From positions 1 to 31,352 of the forward strand of contig JBAQZJ010000092.1 of NCBI GenBank assembly GCA_049790855.1: 31,352 nucleotides of DNA, given 5' to 3'. A program made the translations under genes and the position numbers. This document shows positions 23,636-31,352 of this stretch, one piece after another. The notes below the pieces were generated by a model. It had not been told where the DNA came from. It worked only from the letters and a program-made list of their open reading frames with translations, and made no database searches. The DNA comes from JACCRE01 sp049790855. GTDB lineage: Bacteria > Planctomycetota > Planctomycetia > Planctomycetales > Planctomycetaceae. Each line of letters opens with the position of its first letter. Positions within the stretch are counted from its first letter, which is position 1.

Positions 23636-25411
23636 TCATTTCGTGGGCAGCCGAACAATGCCGTCCCAACCGGCCGGCGGAACGCGGTTCTGGGCCGTAA
23701 TCAGTTGATTGAGGAAGTCGGGAGCGCGGTCGTCCGGAGGAAGCCGATGCAACAGTCGATACGCTTCGTCCCACTGACCGGACGAGAAGGCGTCGACGGC
23801 GGCTTCATACGTCGCCAGGTCGGCGTCCGTCAGCCCCGGTTGATCGTGAACCGAAGGAATCAACTCGCTGACGACGAGCGGGCGTTCGCTGCCGTACGGC
23901 AGCACGCGGGCGAGCCTCCGCGTGCGACCTTCGACGGCCGGAAGCCGATCGCGGACGGCTGTTGCGGTCGCCTCGTCGATCAAAACGGGAACGCGGAGCT
24001 GTTTCGTCATGCCTTCCAGACGACTGGCGAGGTTGACGACCGGGCCGAAGACGGTGAATTTGACCTGCTCGGGCGTGCCGATTTTACCGGCGACCGCCGG
24101 TCCGTGAGCGATCCCGATTCCGACGCGAAAGTCACGCAGCGGATGATCGGGCCGCGTGGCCGCGTCGACGAACTCGCGGCGAATGGCGAGAGCGGCGCGA
24201 GCCGCGTCGAGCGGAGCATCCTCCGAACCGAACGGCCAGCCCCAAAAAGCAAGTGCCGCATCGCCCAGGAAATCGCCGGTCACGCCGCCGTGCCTGAGAA
24301 TCTCTTTCGTCATCACGCCCAGCGCCAGACTGACGCGCTCCAGCAGGCCAAGCAGGTCGTCGGAGGCGCCTTCCGCCTTGACGCTGAATCCACGCAGGTC
24401 GCAAAACAGAACGGTCGCTTCGCATTCACGCGGTTCGAGCAACTTCGCGTCGAACCGATCGCCCAAGGCCGAAAGGATCGGCGGCGAGAGAAACTGCCGC
24501 AGGCCCGCCGTTTGTCGCTCGAGATCGTTCAAACGCAGCACGGACCGCAGGATTTCGGCGACGAGTTCAGCGAATTTGACGTCGGCCTGCAGGGTGGCGA
24601 CGATTCCATGCGTTCCGCCGTCCGAACGTGCGAACGCGGTCGCATCGAGGCGGCCCGCCACATAGACGCCTGTCGGTTCAGTGCCGGCCAGGGGCAGCGG
24701 CGTACAAAACGCCCAATCGAACTCGGCGGCCGCGGTGAAAGGGCTGTCACCGCCCGCGTAGCCGTCCCAGACGTGTAATGCACTTTGGGCGGACGTCAGC
24801 GCTGCCGAGACCAGCCGCGCACTCGGTCGCAGTTCACCTTCCAACTGCCGGCGACGGTCCTGGTGCAGGACCGTCACTCCGTCGGGGCGGCTGCCGGAGA
24901 CAATCGCGGCGGCGTCGGCGCGAGGCGAGCCGGCGAGGACGAAGTCGACGACGCGTGCATACAGTTCGTCGGTCGACGCCGTTCCCAAGATCATCTCGGG
25001 CAGGCGGGTCAGAACTTCAATGCGTCGATCGGCGTCCTCGAACCGCACCGATCGCAGTTCCTGCGAGTCGAACAAGGCATGTTCGACCGGAGTCCGGTCC
25101 TGGTGACCAAGGTTGAGCTGTCGAACGGTGAACGTCGTGTCGCCGATCGCGAAACGACCGCCGTCACCGGCCGAAAACGATTCCTGCGGTTCGCCGCCAA
25201 CGAAAACGGCGTTTGACGCGCCGGGCGCTGCTGTCGCCGCGATGCGACGATTCTCGGCTTGAATCAGCAGATGCCTGCGGGAGATCTTGCGATCCCAAGG
25301 AACCGTGAAATCGGCGTCGGTGGAACGACCCAGCACGTATGGACCGCCGGGGAGCACCTCCTGCCGCCATCGCTGGAGAGGTTCCGGGCCTTGGGCGATC
25401 AGTTCGAGCAT
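23636..25411 (-). CDS. FHA-GAF-like class III adenylate/guanylate cyclase
   Basis: Predicted soluble nucleotide cyclase with a phosphothreonine-reading N-terminus. FHA domain at about 1-98: LGRSTDADFTVP with Arg29 and ISRRHL with Ser44 and His47. A GAF-like region at about 130-285 is only weakly recognisable. Class III cyclase domain at about 328-520: ATVLFCDLRGFS with metal Asp338, GDFLGDAALAFWG with metal Asp384, and VFGPVVNLASRLEGMTK with Asn460 and Arg464 for ribose and transition-state contacts. The residue usually Asp before the YTV/FTV motif is Lys451, so ATP or GTP preference cannot be read from the sequence. The C-terminal 70 residues form a short helical tail. The ATG is 39 bases after the kinase stop on the same strand, indicating an operon. 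Confidence 0.92.
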   Translation of the reverse strand: MLELIAQGPEPLQRWRQEVLPGGPYVLGRSTDADFTVPWDRKISRRHLLIQAENRRIAATAAPGASNAVFVGGEPQESFSAGDGGRFAIGDTTFTVRQLNLGHQDRTPVEHALFDSQELRSVRFEDADRRIEVLTRLPEMILGTASTDELYARVVDFVLAGSPRADAAAIVSGSRPDGVTVLHQDRRRQLEGELRPSARLVSAALTSAQSALHVWDGYAGGDSPFTAAAEFDWAFCTPLPLAGTEPTGVYVAGRLDATAFARSDGGTHGIVATLQADVKFAELVAEILRSVLRLNDLERQTAGLRQFLSPPILSALGDRFDAKLLEPRECEATVLFCDLRGFSVKAEGASDDLLGLLERVSLALGVMTKEILRHGGVTGDFLGDAALAFWGWPFGSEDAPLDAARAALAIRREFVDAATRPDHPLRDFRVGIGIAHGPAVAGKIGTPEQVKFTVFGPVVNLASRLEGMTKQLRVPVLIDEATATAVRDRLPAVEGRTRRLARVLPYGSERPLVVSELIPSVHDQPGLTDADLATYEAAVDAFSSGQWDEAYRLLHRLPPDDRAPDFLNQLITAQNRVPPAGWDGIVRLPTK

Positions 25412-25450
25412 GCGTTGTCCGAGGGAAGGGCAGCGCGGAGAGACGGCGGT

Positions 25451-27607
25451 CTATCCTCGCGGTGTCGTGGGCGTCGCGTCAACGACGGACGTCGGCGCCG
25501 GCCTCCGGACACCGGGAATCGATCGCTCGGTGAGGGCCTGAGTCACGAAGTACCAGAACGTCACGACCAACCCCCCGCCGACGGCCAGAGCTGCGACGGC
25601 GTAGAGAAACAACTCTGACCGCATCTTTTCCGCAGGTGCGACCGCCGTGACGTAGCGTTCCTGGACGATGGCGATCCATTCGGTGTCTCCGACCGGTCGC
25701 GCCGCTGCAAGCCATTGCCCGCCGTACTCGAAAGGGGCGAAATCGGCAGTTCCGACCGGATCGCGGTAATCGACGATTTTCACGGCGTCGCCTTCGTCGC
25801 CGCTCGCGGCGAACGCCGCTTCGAGCGAATGAGCTTTGCCTGTCGGAAGCCGTAGGCGCTCGACCTCGGCATCGTCGAGATTCTTGACGTGCTCAGACGT
25901 CATCCAGGGGTGTGCGACGAGCTGCCAATTGCGGTGATCGACCAGCACGAGTTGTTCGGCATCCTTGCCCTGGAAGGTGCTGACTCCCTGTTTGTAATCC
26001 TCCAGAAGTTCCCACAGGTGCTGAGTTCTGCCGAGTACGGCGATCACCGCGCCGGCCGCGTTTCGGATCGGCGTCGTGATGGCGACCATGTAATGGCCGG
26101 TCGCGTCACTGCGAAAGACGGTCGAGACATGCGACGACTCGATCGGAGCGATGTTCGCAGGCTCGGGGTTGAGGCCGCCGGCCTTCTCGTCGTACTCGAC
26201 GCCCCGGCCGTGAAAATAGTCTTTCCAGGAAAAGTCCCGGTCGTGGGTGTCCTGGTTGTAGGGATCACGCCACCGCTGGAGGCCTTCTGCATCGTTGAGG
26301 AACCAACTTGTATCTCGCGTCAGGCCGAGACTCGCACGGCGTCGATCAGCTTCGTCCCGTCGCCGTTTGAGTTCCTTCTCGACGGCGGTGCGGTCGGCCC
26401 AGTCGCTCGCATCGGCCTGTTCGACGAGTTGTCTCAATCGCTCGTCGGCGGCGACTCGCTCCAGTTCGGCAGTCCGTTCGTCCAGTTCGCGTTTCAGGCT
26501 GCGGGCGAGCAGACGTGCGGCGAGTGCGTCGCTTTCCAGCGCTCGCTCGACCATGTTCGACTTCGCGGCCGACTCGGCATTCCGCATCGTCGTCAGAAAG
26601 AACGGCGTCATCGCAGCAAGTAACAGCAACGGCCCGATCAACCCCAGTGCGACAAGCGGTCGCCGGCTTCGCTGGCGATCGCGTGCGTCGAAGGCGTCGA
26701 ACACGGCTTGGGCATTCGGGAACCGCTCGGCGGGATGAGGGGAAAGACATTTTTCGACGATCTCGGCCAGCCGCCGGTCGACACCCGGGCACTGGCGATG
26801 ATCGGTCGGCGAGCCGGCGCTGCGAATGATTCGTCGATAGCAGGTCAGGCGGCTCGTCAGCGAATCGCACTCCGCAAGCTCCCGCTCGGCTTTGGGCGTT
26901 CGGTGCGGCGGATGGCCCATCAGCATGTGGTAGAGCAACGCCCCCAAGGCGTAGACGTCCCAGCGCACATCGGGGAGAGCCTTCAAGTCGGCCTGTTCCG
27001 GCGCCATGTAGAAGAGGGTGCCAAGGGCCGGGCTGTCTTCTTCCGAAAGTCGCGACTGTCCGAAATCGCACAACCGCGGACCGAAATCCTGGTCGAGCAG
27101 CACATTTGCCGGCTTGAGGTCGCAGTGCAGGATGCCGCTGCCATGCGCGTGAATCAGCCCGCGCAAAACTCCGCGAATCAGGTCCGTTGCTTCAGACGCC
27201 GGAATCGGCCCCGCGGCGAGATGGGCGGCCAATGACCCGCTCGGCAGGAACTCCATCACGTAATACGGGGGTGTCGCGTCCCAGCCGACGTCGATCAAGC
27301 CTACGATGTGATGCGACGAGTCGAGAGCCGCGAGCTTCTCGACCTCGCGCCCCAGCAGAACCCAGTCGTGCCCGCGGCGGGAGAAGAACTTGACCGCCGC
27401 GAAGCGGCCGGTCTTGCGTTCCTTTGCCAGCCAGACCGATCCGTAGGCGCCTTCGCCGATCGGTCGGATCAGATCGAACCCCGGCGCCGTTCCTGGAGGA
27501 AGCTGGTCGGCGCGACTCAGGTCCGCCGTCCGCTGCCGTTCGGCGTCCGATTGGGACAGCGTCTCGTCGGAAATATCGATTTGAGGCAGTGCGGTCGTGA
27601 CCGGCAT
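25451..27607 (-). CDS. Membrane Ser/Thr protein kinase with extracytoplasmic Cache-like sensor
   Basis: A 718-residue receptor-type kinase. The kinase domain covers about 44-310: glycine loop GEGAYGSVW (51-59), AAVKFF with Lys73, HCDLKPANVLL with Asp163 (HCD in place of HRD), DFG at 181-183, and GTLFYMAPEQ. A membrane span follows at about 317-338. Residues 340-430 are rich in charged helix, probably coiled coil, and 430-663 contain a dCache/PDC-like module (FSWKDYFHGRG, FRSDATGHYMVAITTPIRNAAGAVIAVLG, GDTEWIAIVQERYV). A second span at about 666-688 returns to a short tail. The ATG at 27607 is preferred over one at 27700 because a -10-like TAGAAT lies only a few bases before 27700. The FHA-cyclase gene follows. 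Confidence 0.9.
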   Translation of the reverse strand: MPVTTALPQIDISDETLSQSDAERQRTADLSRADQLPPGTAPGFDLIRPIGEGAYGSVWLAKERKTGRFAAVKFFSRRGHDWVLLGREVEKLAALDSSHHIVGLIDVGWDATPPYYVMEFLPSGSLAAHLAAGPIPASEATDLIRGVLRGLIHAHGSGILHCDLKPANVLLDQDFGPRLCDFGQSRLSEEDSPALGTLFYMAPEQADLKALPDVRWDVYALGALLYHMLMGHPPHRTPKAERELAECDSLTSRLTCYRRIIRSAGSPTDHRQCPGVDRRLAEIVEKCLSPHPAERFPNAQAVFDAFDARDRQRSRRPLVALGLIGPLLLLAAMTPFFLTTMRNAESAAKSNMVERALESDALAARLLARSLKRELDERTAELERVAADERLRQLVEQADASDWADRTAVEKELKRRRDEADRRRASLGLTRDTSWFLNDAEGLQRWRDPYNQDTHDRDFSWKDYFHGRGVEYDEKAGGLNPEPANIAPIESSHVSTVFRSDATGHYMVAITTPIRNAAGAVIAVLGRTQHLWELLEDYKQGVSTFQGKDAEQLVLVDHRNWQLVAHPWMTSEHVKNLDDAEVERLRLPTGKAHSLEAAFAASGDEGDAVKIVDYRDPVGTADFAPFEYGGQWLAAARPVGDTEWIAIVQERYVTAVAPAEKMRSELFLYAVAALAVGGGLVVTFWYFVTQALTERSIPGVRRPAPTSVVDATPTTPRG

Positions 27608-27703
27608 CGGGAGTCTGAGTCGGCGATGGCAGGGGTCGCCGGCGTGGGGGGGATGGCAGCCGGAAAGGTCGGACAGATCGCCCGCCCAACCGTTCGACAT
27701 GGC

Positions 27704-27709
27704 ATTCTA
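27704..27709 (-). promoter_or_regulatory. Possible -10 box for the sensor kinase gene
   Basis: On the minus strand the sequence is TAGAAT within TATAGAAT, ending four bases before an upstream in-frame ATG at 27700. Transcription would start at about 27697, leaving roughly 90 bases of leader before the ATG at 27607. No good -35 box is visible. Confidence 0.4.
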
Positions 27710-27817
27710 TAGCGGTTCGGGCGCGAGTGTGCGGGCTGACGCGATCAGAACCTCGGCTTTTTGGAAAAGACGGGCTTCCGATCGCCTTCCAAGACCGCGA
27801 ACAAAAGCTCCGCGGCG

Positions 27818-27846
27818 TTGAGAATTCCACGTCCGTCGAATAGAAT
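27818..27846 (+). promoter_or_regulatory. Sigma70-type promoter for gyrA
   Basis: TTGAGA at 27818-27823 and TAGAAT at 27841-27846 have exactly 17 bases between them; they match five of six and four or five of six consensus bases. The expected start at about 27853 gives a leader of about 90 bases. Confidence 0.65.
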
Positions 27847-27943
27847 GTGAAACTTCTTAAGTCGAGATTGGGAAGCCACTTTTGCCGATTTTGAGGGGAC
27901 CGGCGGCGGTGGCGATCACACACATGTACGAGGGACGCAAAGG

Positions 27944-30727
27944 GTGTCGAACGGCAGTCCGTCGGTAGCGGAATCAAACGACCGCATCAAGCGCCTGGAC
28001 ATTCAGGACGAGATGCGGTCGAGCTATCTCACGTACGCGATGAGCGTGATCATCGCCCGTGCGTTGCCCGATGTTCGCGACGGGTTGAAGCCCTCGCAGC
28101 GGCGGCTGCTCGTCGCCATGAACGATCTGGGGCTCGGGCCGAACTCTGCCCGAGTCAAATGCGCCAAAATTACCGGCGATACCAGCGGCAACTATCATCC
28201 CCACGGCAGCGAAGCGCTTTATCTCACCCTGGCCCGGCTAGGTCAGGACTGGATCATGCGCAATGTGCTGGTCGACAAGCAGGGCAATTTCGGGTCGCTG
28301 GCCGGTCTCCCGCCGGCCGCCCAGCGATACACCGAGGCTCGTCTCTCGGCGACCGCGCGGGAAATGCTGGCCGACCTCGACCGCGACTCCGTCGACTTCG
28401 TGCCGACGTACGACCAGAGATTGCGCGAGCCGGTCGTCCTGCCCAGCCGGTTCCCGAATCTGCTCGTGAACGGTTCGAGCGGCATCGCGGTCGGCATGGC
28501 GACGAGCATTCCGCCGCACAACCTGAGTGAAGTCTGCGACGCCATCGTCACGGTGATCGACGATCCGGAGGTCACCGTCGACGAATTGCTCGATGTTTTG
28601 CCGGGGCCCGACTTCCCGACGGGCGGCATCATTCAGGGGCGCGTCGGCATCCGCCAGGGCTATCTGACGGGTCGATCGACGATCACGCTGCGGGCGCGAA
28701 CGCACTACGAGACGGAAAAGAACTCCGACGTCATCGTCGTCACCGAAATTCCGTATCTCGAAACCCGCGACCGCGTTCGCGAGAAGCTCGAGCATCTGGT
28801 GAAGGACGAGAGGATCGAGGGCATCGCCCGCGTCACCGATCTGACCGACCGTACCTGCCCTCCGTGGCAGGTGCGGATTCATATCACGCTTCGGCGCGAT
28901 GCGGACAAGGAAATCGTCCTCAACCAACTGTTCAAGTACAGTCCGCTGCAGACGACCGTCAGCGTCATCCTGCTCGGCCTCGTCGGCAATCGGCCGAAGA
29001 CGCTCAGCGTCAAGGAGCTGATTCAGGAATTCGTCCGGCACCGCGTCGTCGTCATCCGTCGGCGAACCGAGTTCTTGCTCGCCGAGGCCCGCAAGCGAAA
29101 GCATACGGTCGAGGGTTTGCTGATCGCACAAGTCGACATCGACCTCGTGATTCGCACGATCCGCCAATCGGGCAGCCGCAGCGAGGCTAAGGAGCAGTTG
29201 CAGGCGATCGGTGTACCGGCCGAGCTCGTCCGCCGCGCGCTCGGCGACGACGGTTTTCAGTCGATGCTCGACGAAAAAGGGCTGTCCAACGCCGTCCCGG
29301 AGACGTTTTCGCTCTCGCCGCGACAGGCCGAGGCGATCGTCTCGATGCAGCTCGGCTCCCTTGCGAATCTCGAGCGTGAGCAGCTTCGCGGTGAGTTTCA
29401 GAAGCTGCTCGACGAGATCACCGCCCATCTCCAGTTGCTCTCGAACGAGTCAAACATCCTCGCGGTGATTCGCGGAGATATGCTGGAGTTGAAAGAGAAG
29501 TACGGCGACAAGCGGAGAACTGACGTCAGCGACGAAGAGATCGGCGACGTCGATCGCGGCGACTTGATCGCCGAAGAGCCGATGGTCGTCACCATCTCGC
29601 AGCGCGGCTACGTTAAACGGACGGCCCTGTCGACTTACCAGGCTCAGAACCGCGGCGGCAAGGGCATCCGCGGCGCCAAGCTCGACGACGAAGATCCGCT
29701 CGAGCACGTGTTCGTGTCGAGCACGCACGACTGGCTGCTGTTCTTCACCGATCGCGGCAAAGTGTTCTGGCAAAAAGTCTACGACTTGCCGCTGCTCGCT
29801 CGGACCTCGAAAGGCCGGGCGCTCGTCAATCTTCTTTCGCTGGCCGATGGCGAGCAGGTCTCGAACTGCCTCGCCGTTCGCGACTTCCCCGACGACCGCT
29901 ACTTGATCATGGCGACCCGTGCGGGCCTCGTGAAGAAGACGTCGCTGTCGGCTTACGGACGGCCGCTGCGGGGCGGCATTATCGCGATCCAACTCAACGA
30001 GGGCGACGAGCTGATCAACGTCCGCATCGTCTCGGGCAATGACGACGTCGTCCTCGGAACCCGGCAGGGCATGTCGATCCGCTTCTCGCATCATGACGCC
30101 CGCCCGATGGGCCGCAACACCCGCGGCGTTCGCGGCATTCGACTACTGAAGGGCGACGAGGTCGTGGGCATGGTCGTCGCCGATTCCGACAAGGCCCTGA
30201 TGACCGTCTGCGAGAACGGCTTCGGCAAACGGACGCCTTTCGGGGCGATCGACGCCGAACCCGAACTCGACGCCGAACCAGGTTCCGAACTCGACGTCGA
30301 GGCGGCAGGCGACGTCGAGGCGGTCGAGGCCGTGGAGACCACCGACGAGGTTGACGATCTCGACGCCGAGGCCGTTGATGGCGACGCCGAGCCGGCGGAA
30401 AGCGACGATGTCGCCTCGTCCAGCAGTGCCATGCGGTACCGTCGGCAGCAGCGGGGTGGCAAAGGAGTCAAGGACATCAAGACGACGACTCGCAACGGCC
30501 CGGTCGTCGCGCTGAGCGCCGTTCACGAGGACGATGAAGTGCTGATGATCACCGCCGGCGGCAAGATCCAGCGGTTCCGGGCGAGCGACATCCGCATGGT
30601 CGGCCGCAACACGCAGGGCGTGCGACTGATTCGGCTCGACGAAGGAGACCGCGTCGCCTCGCTGGCGCGGATTCCGGGCGAACTGGCCGACGAGGGTGAC
30701 GAGACCGTCGACGTGCCTGAGGAATGA
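27944..30727 (+). CDS. gyrA: DNA gyrase subunit A
   Basis: Breakage-reunion subunit of gyrase, which with GyrB introduces negative supercoils using ATP. The 927 residues start at GTG 27944 with GAGGG nearby. The N-terminal block SSYLTYAMSVIIARALPDVRDGLKPSQRR is typical and catalytic Tyr129 lies in AAQRYTEARLSA. The resistance-determining loop reads YHPHGSEALYLTL, so the positions of E. coli Ser83 and Asp87 are Glu90 and Leu94. In the C-terminal beta-pinwheel, QNRGGKG (568-574) fits the GyrA box, and a second box-like QQRGGKG lies at 835-841. Between them, residues about 766-826 are a Glu/Asp/Ala/Val-rich insert. The presence of a GyrA box favours GyrA over ParC. A divergent promoter region separates it from the kinase gene. 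Confidence 0.92.
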   Translation: MSNGSPSVAESNDRIKRLDIQDEMRSSYLTYAMSVIIARALPDVRDGLKPSQRRLLVAMNDLGLGPNSARVKCAKITGDTSGNYHPHGSEALYLTLARLGQDWIMRNVLVDKQGNFGSLAGLPPAAQRYTEARLSATAREMLADLDRDSVDFVPTYDQRLREPVVLPSRFPNLLVNGSSGIAVGMATSIPPHNLSEVCDAIVTVIDDPEVTVDELLDVLPGPDFPTGGIIQGRVGIRQGYLTGRSTITLRARTHYETEKNSDVIVVTEIPYLETRDRVREKLEHLVKDERIEGIARVTDLTDRTCPPWQVRIHITLRRDADKEIVLNQLFKYSPLQTTVSVILLGLVGNRPKTLSVKELIQEFVRHRVVVIRRRTEFLLAEARKRKHTVEGLLIAQVDIDLVIRTIRQSGSRSEAKEQLQAIGVPAELVRRALGDDGFQSMLDEKGLSNAVPETFSLSPRQAEAIVSMQLGSLANLEREQLRGEFQKLLDEITAHLQLLSNESNILAVIRGDMLELKEKYGDKRRTDVSDEEIGDVDRGDLIAEEPMVVTISQRGYVKRTALSTYQAQNRGGKGIRGAKLDDEDPLEHVFVSSTHDWLLFFTDRGKVFWQKVYDLPLLARTSKGRALVNLLSLADGEQVSNCLAVRDFPDDRYLIMATRAGLVKKTSLSAYGRPLRGGIIAIQLNEGDELINVRIVSGNDDVVLGTRQGMSIRFSHHDARPMGRNTRGVRGIRLLKGDEVVGMVVADSDKALMTVCENGFGKRTPFGAIDAEPELDAEPGSELDVEAAGDVEAVEAVETTDEVDDLDAEAVDGDAEPAESDDVASSSSAMRYRRQQRGGKGVKDIKTTTRNGPVVALSAVHEDDEVLMITAGGKIQRFRASDIRMVGRNTQGVRLIRLDEGDRVASLARIPGELADEGDETVDVPEE
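30261..30323 (+). repeat. Short tandem-like repeats encoding the GyrA acidic insert
   Basis: CCGAACTCGACG occurs at 30261-30272 and 30285-30296, and CGACGTCGAGGCGG at 30292-30305 and 30310-30323. Both pairs are in frame (24- and 18-base periods) and encode E-L-D and D-V-E-A units. They suggest that the insert grew by slippage or local duplication. Confidence 0.75.
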
Positions 30728-30790
30728 TCGCGGCGACATCAGGGGCGGGCCGCTGCACTGGACTGGCCGTCAGTCTGTGAACTCGATTCC

Positions 30791-30800
30791 AACGGAGGGG
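30791..30800 (+). promoter_or_regulatory. Shine-Dalgarno for the UDP-glucose dehydrogenase gene
   Basis: GGAGGGG at 30794-30800 lies eight bases before the GTG at 30809 and supports that start codon. Confidence 0.65.
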
Positions 30801-30808
30801 TATTCGAC

Positions 30809-31352
30809 GTGAAGATCACGATGATCGGTACGGGCTATGTCGGTCTGGTGACCGGAACCTGTTTCGCCGAGAGCGGCAACGACGTCACCTGCCTCGACAT
30901 CGACGCCCGCAAGATCGAGCGTCTCAAGGCCGGCGAGATCCCGATCTACGAACCGGGACTGGCCGAACTCGTCGAACGGAACATCAAGGCCGGGCGGCTG
31001 ACATTCACGACCTCCTATGAAGAGTCGATTCCGTCGGCCGATTGCGTGTTCATCGCCGTCGGCACGCCGCAAGGCGACGATGGCGCCGCCAACCTTGGCG
31101 GGCTGTGGGCGGTCGTCGACACGATGGCCCCGCTTCTCGATGAGAAGACCGTCGTCGTCATCAAGAGCACGGTGCCCGTCGGCACGAATCGCAAAACGGC
31201 GAACCGCCTCAAGGAACTGACGGGCCGCGTGGTCGACGTCGCCTCGAACCCCGAGTTCCTCAAGGAAGGCGCCGCGATCGAGGACTTCACCAAGCCCGAC
31301 CGCGTCGTCGTCGGCGTTTCGCGACCCGAGGTCGCCGAAACGTTGCGGGAAC
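30809..31352 (+). CDS. UDP-glucose 6-dehydrogenase (5' part, cut by window end)
   Basis: Oxidises UDP-glucose to UDP-glucuronate with two NAD+; closely related GDP-mannose dehydrogenases cannot be fully excluded. The 181 visible residues begin with the NAD-binding fold, KITMIGTGYVGLVTGTCFAESG, then VTCLDIDARKIERLKAGEIPIYEPGLAELVERN, which is characteristic. DCVFIAVGTPQGDDGAANL, VVIKSTVPVGTNRKT and VASNPEFLKEGAAIEDFTKPDRVVVGV follow; the last includes the NPEFLxEGxAxxDxxxPDRxVxG signature, with the Glu active in catalysis. The catalytic Cys would lie beyond the window. The GTG start fits the Rossmann strand and a good ribosome site. It lies 81 bases after gyrA on the same strand. Confidence 0.93.
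   Translation, partial: MKITMIGTGYVGLVTGTCFAESGNDVTCLDIDARKIERLKAGEIPIYEPGLAELVERNIKAGRLTFTTSYEESIPSADCVFIAVGTPQGDDGAANLGGLWAVVDTMAPLLDEKTVVVIKSTVPVGTNRKTANRLKELTGRVVDVASNPEFLKEGAAIEDFTKPDRVVVGVSRPEVAETLRE

Larger units (their letters stand above)
27608..27943. other. Divergent control region between the sensor kinase and gyrA
   Basis: Holds a good gyrA promoter at 27818-27846, a minus-strand -10 candidate at 27704-27709, the palindrome ACTTCTTAAGT in the gyrA leader near 27852-27862, and a relatively AT-rich stretch up to about 27895. No gene is seen on either strand apart from a possible 31-residue N-terminal extension of the kinase up to 27700. Confidence 0.5.

Noticed and set aside
27608..27700. 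N-terminal extension of the sensor kinase from the ATG at 27700
   Set aside because: A -10-like TAGAAT lies too close to 27700 for that ATG to be in a normal leader, and the extension shows no domain; kept only as an alternative start.
28238..29428. 396-residue open frame antisense to gyrA
   Set aside because: Lies entirely opposite the conserved GyrA core, and its translation shows no family signal.
1..31352. tRNA, rRNA, CRISPR arrays, transposase genes and phage genes
   Set aside because: Reading both strands by eye showed no T-loop/anticodon cloverleaf, no regularly spaced repeats and no transposase, integrase or phage-structural protein signatures; short RNAs could still be missed.

Overview
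The window looks like core chromosome of a high-GC member of the Planctomycetota. Three things point there. Several proteins belong to families I associate with that phylum: the 138-residue K/A-rich protein, the BON protein with its W/Y/P-rich C-terminus, the YWEEERY-type lipoprotein and the WPHE-type secreted protein. Two modular Ser/Thr kinases and an FHA-cyclase lie close together. The GyrA carries an acidic insert in its C-terminal domain. These assignments are from memory of families; no database search was run. I see no tRNA, rRNA, CRISPR array, prophage or insertion sequence.

Layout. At 1-5400 are a secreted FKBP isomerase, an inverted-repeat element, a membrane protein translationally coupled to a truncated haemoglobin, a Ser/Thr kinase with HEAT repeats (minus strand), flavin-dependent thymidylate synthase ThyX and ribosomal protein S21. 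At 5400-12000 is a cell-envelope block: a small basic/acidic protein, a two-BON exported protein, a lipoprotein and a 1039-residue TPR protein, several of them closed by strong GC hairpin terminators. At 12000-13830 (minus strand) are a degenerate SthA-like flavoprotein and a Bax-inhibitor-1 membrane protein. At 14000-20940 is a plus-strand run: fused 5-oxoprolinase (HyuA-HyuB), cyclophilin, a small membrane protein, a D-glutamate cyclase/DUF1445 protein and a THUMP-like methyltransferase. At 21000-23000 are a small exported protein and a Gfo/Idh/MocA oxidoreductase. At 22956-27607 (minus strand) is a signalling cluster: a membrane Ser/Thr kinase with an extracytoplasmic sensor, an FHA-GAF-class III nucleotide cyclase, and a membrane-anchored thermonuclease. 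At 27944-31352 are gyrA, with a good sigma70-like promoter, and the 5' part of a UDP-glucose dehydrogenase gene cut by the window end.

Functional themes. The most suggestive pairings are (i) D-glutamate cyclase with 5-oxoprolinase, which could form a D-glutamate to 5-oxoproline to glutamate route, and (ii) the sensor kinase directly followed by a cyclase with a phosphothreonine-binding FHA domain, which suggests kinase-to-cyclic-nucleotide signalling. GyrA is notable because both classical quinolone-contact positions are non-canonical and because it has two GyrA-box-like motifs separated by an acidic insert. Nothing in the window is clearly an undescribed defence or mobile system.
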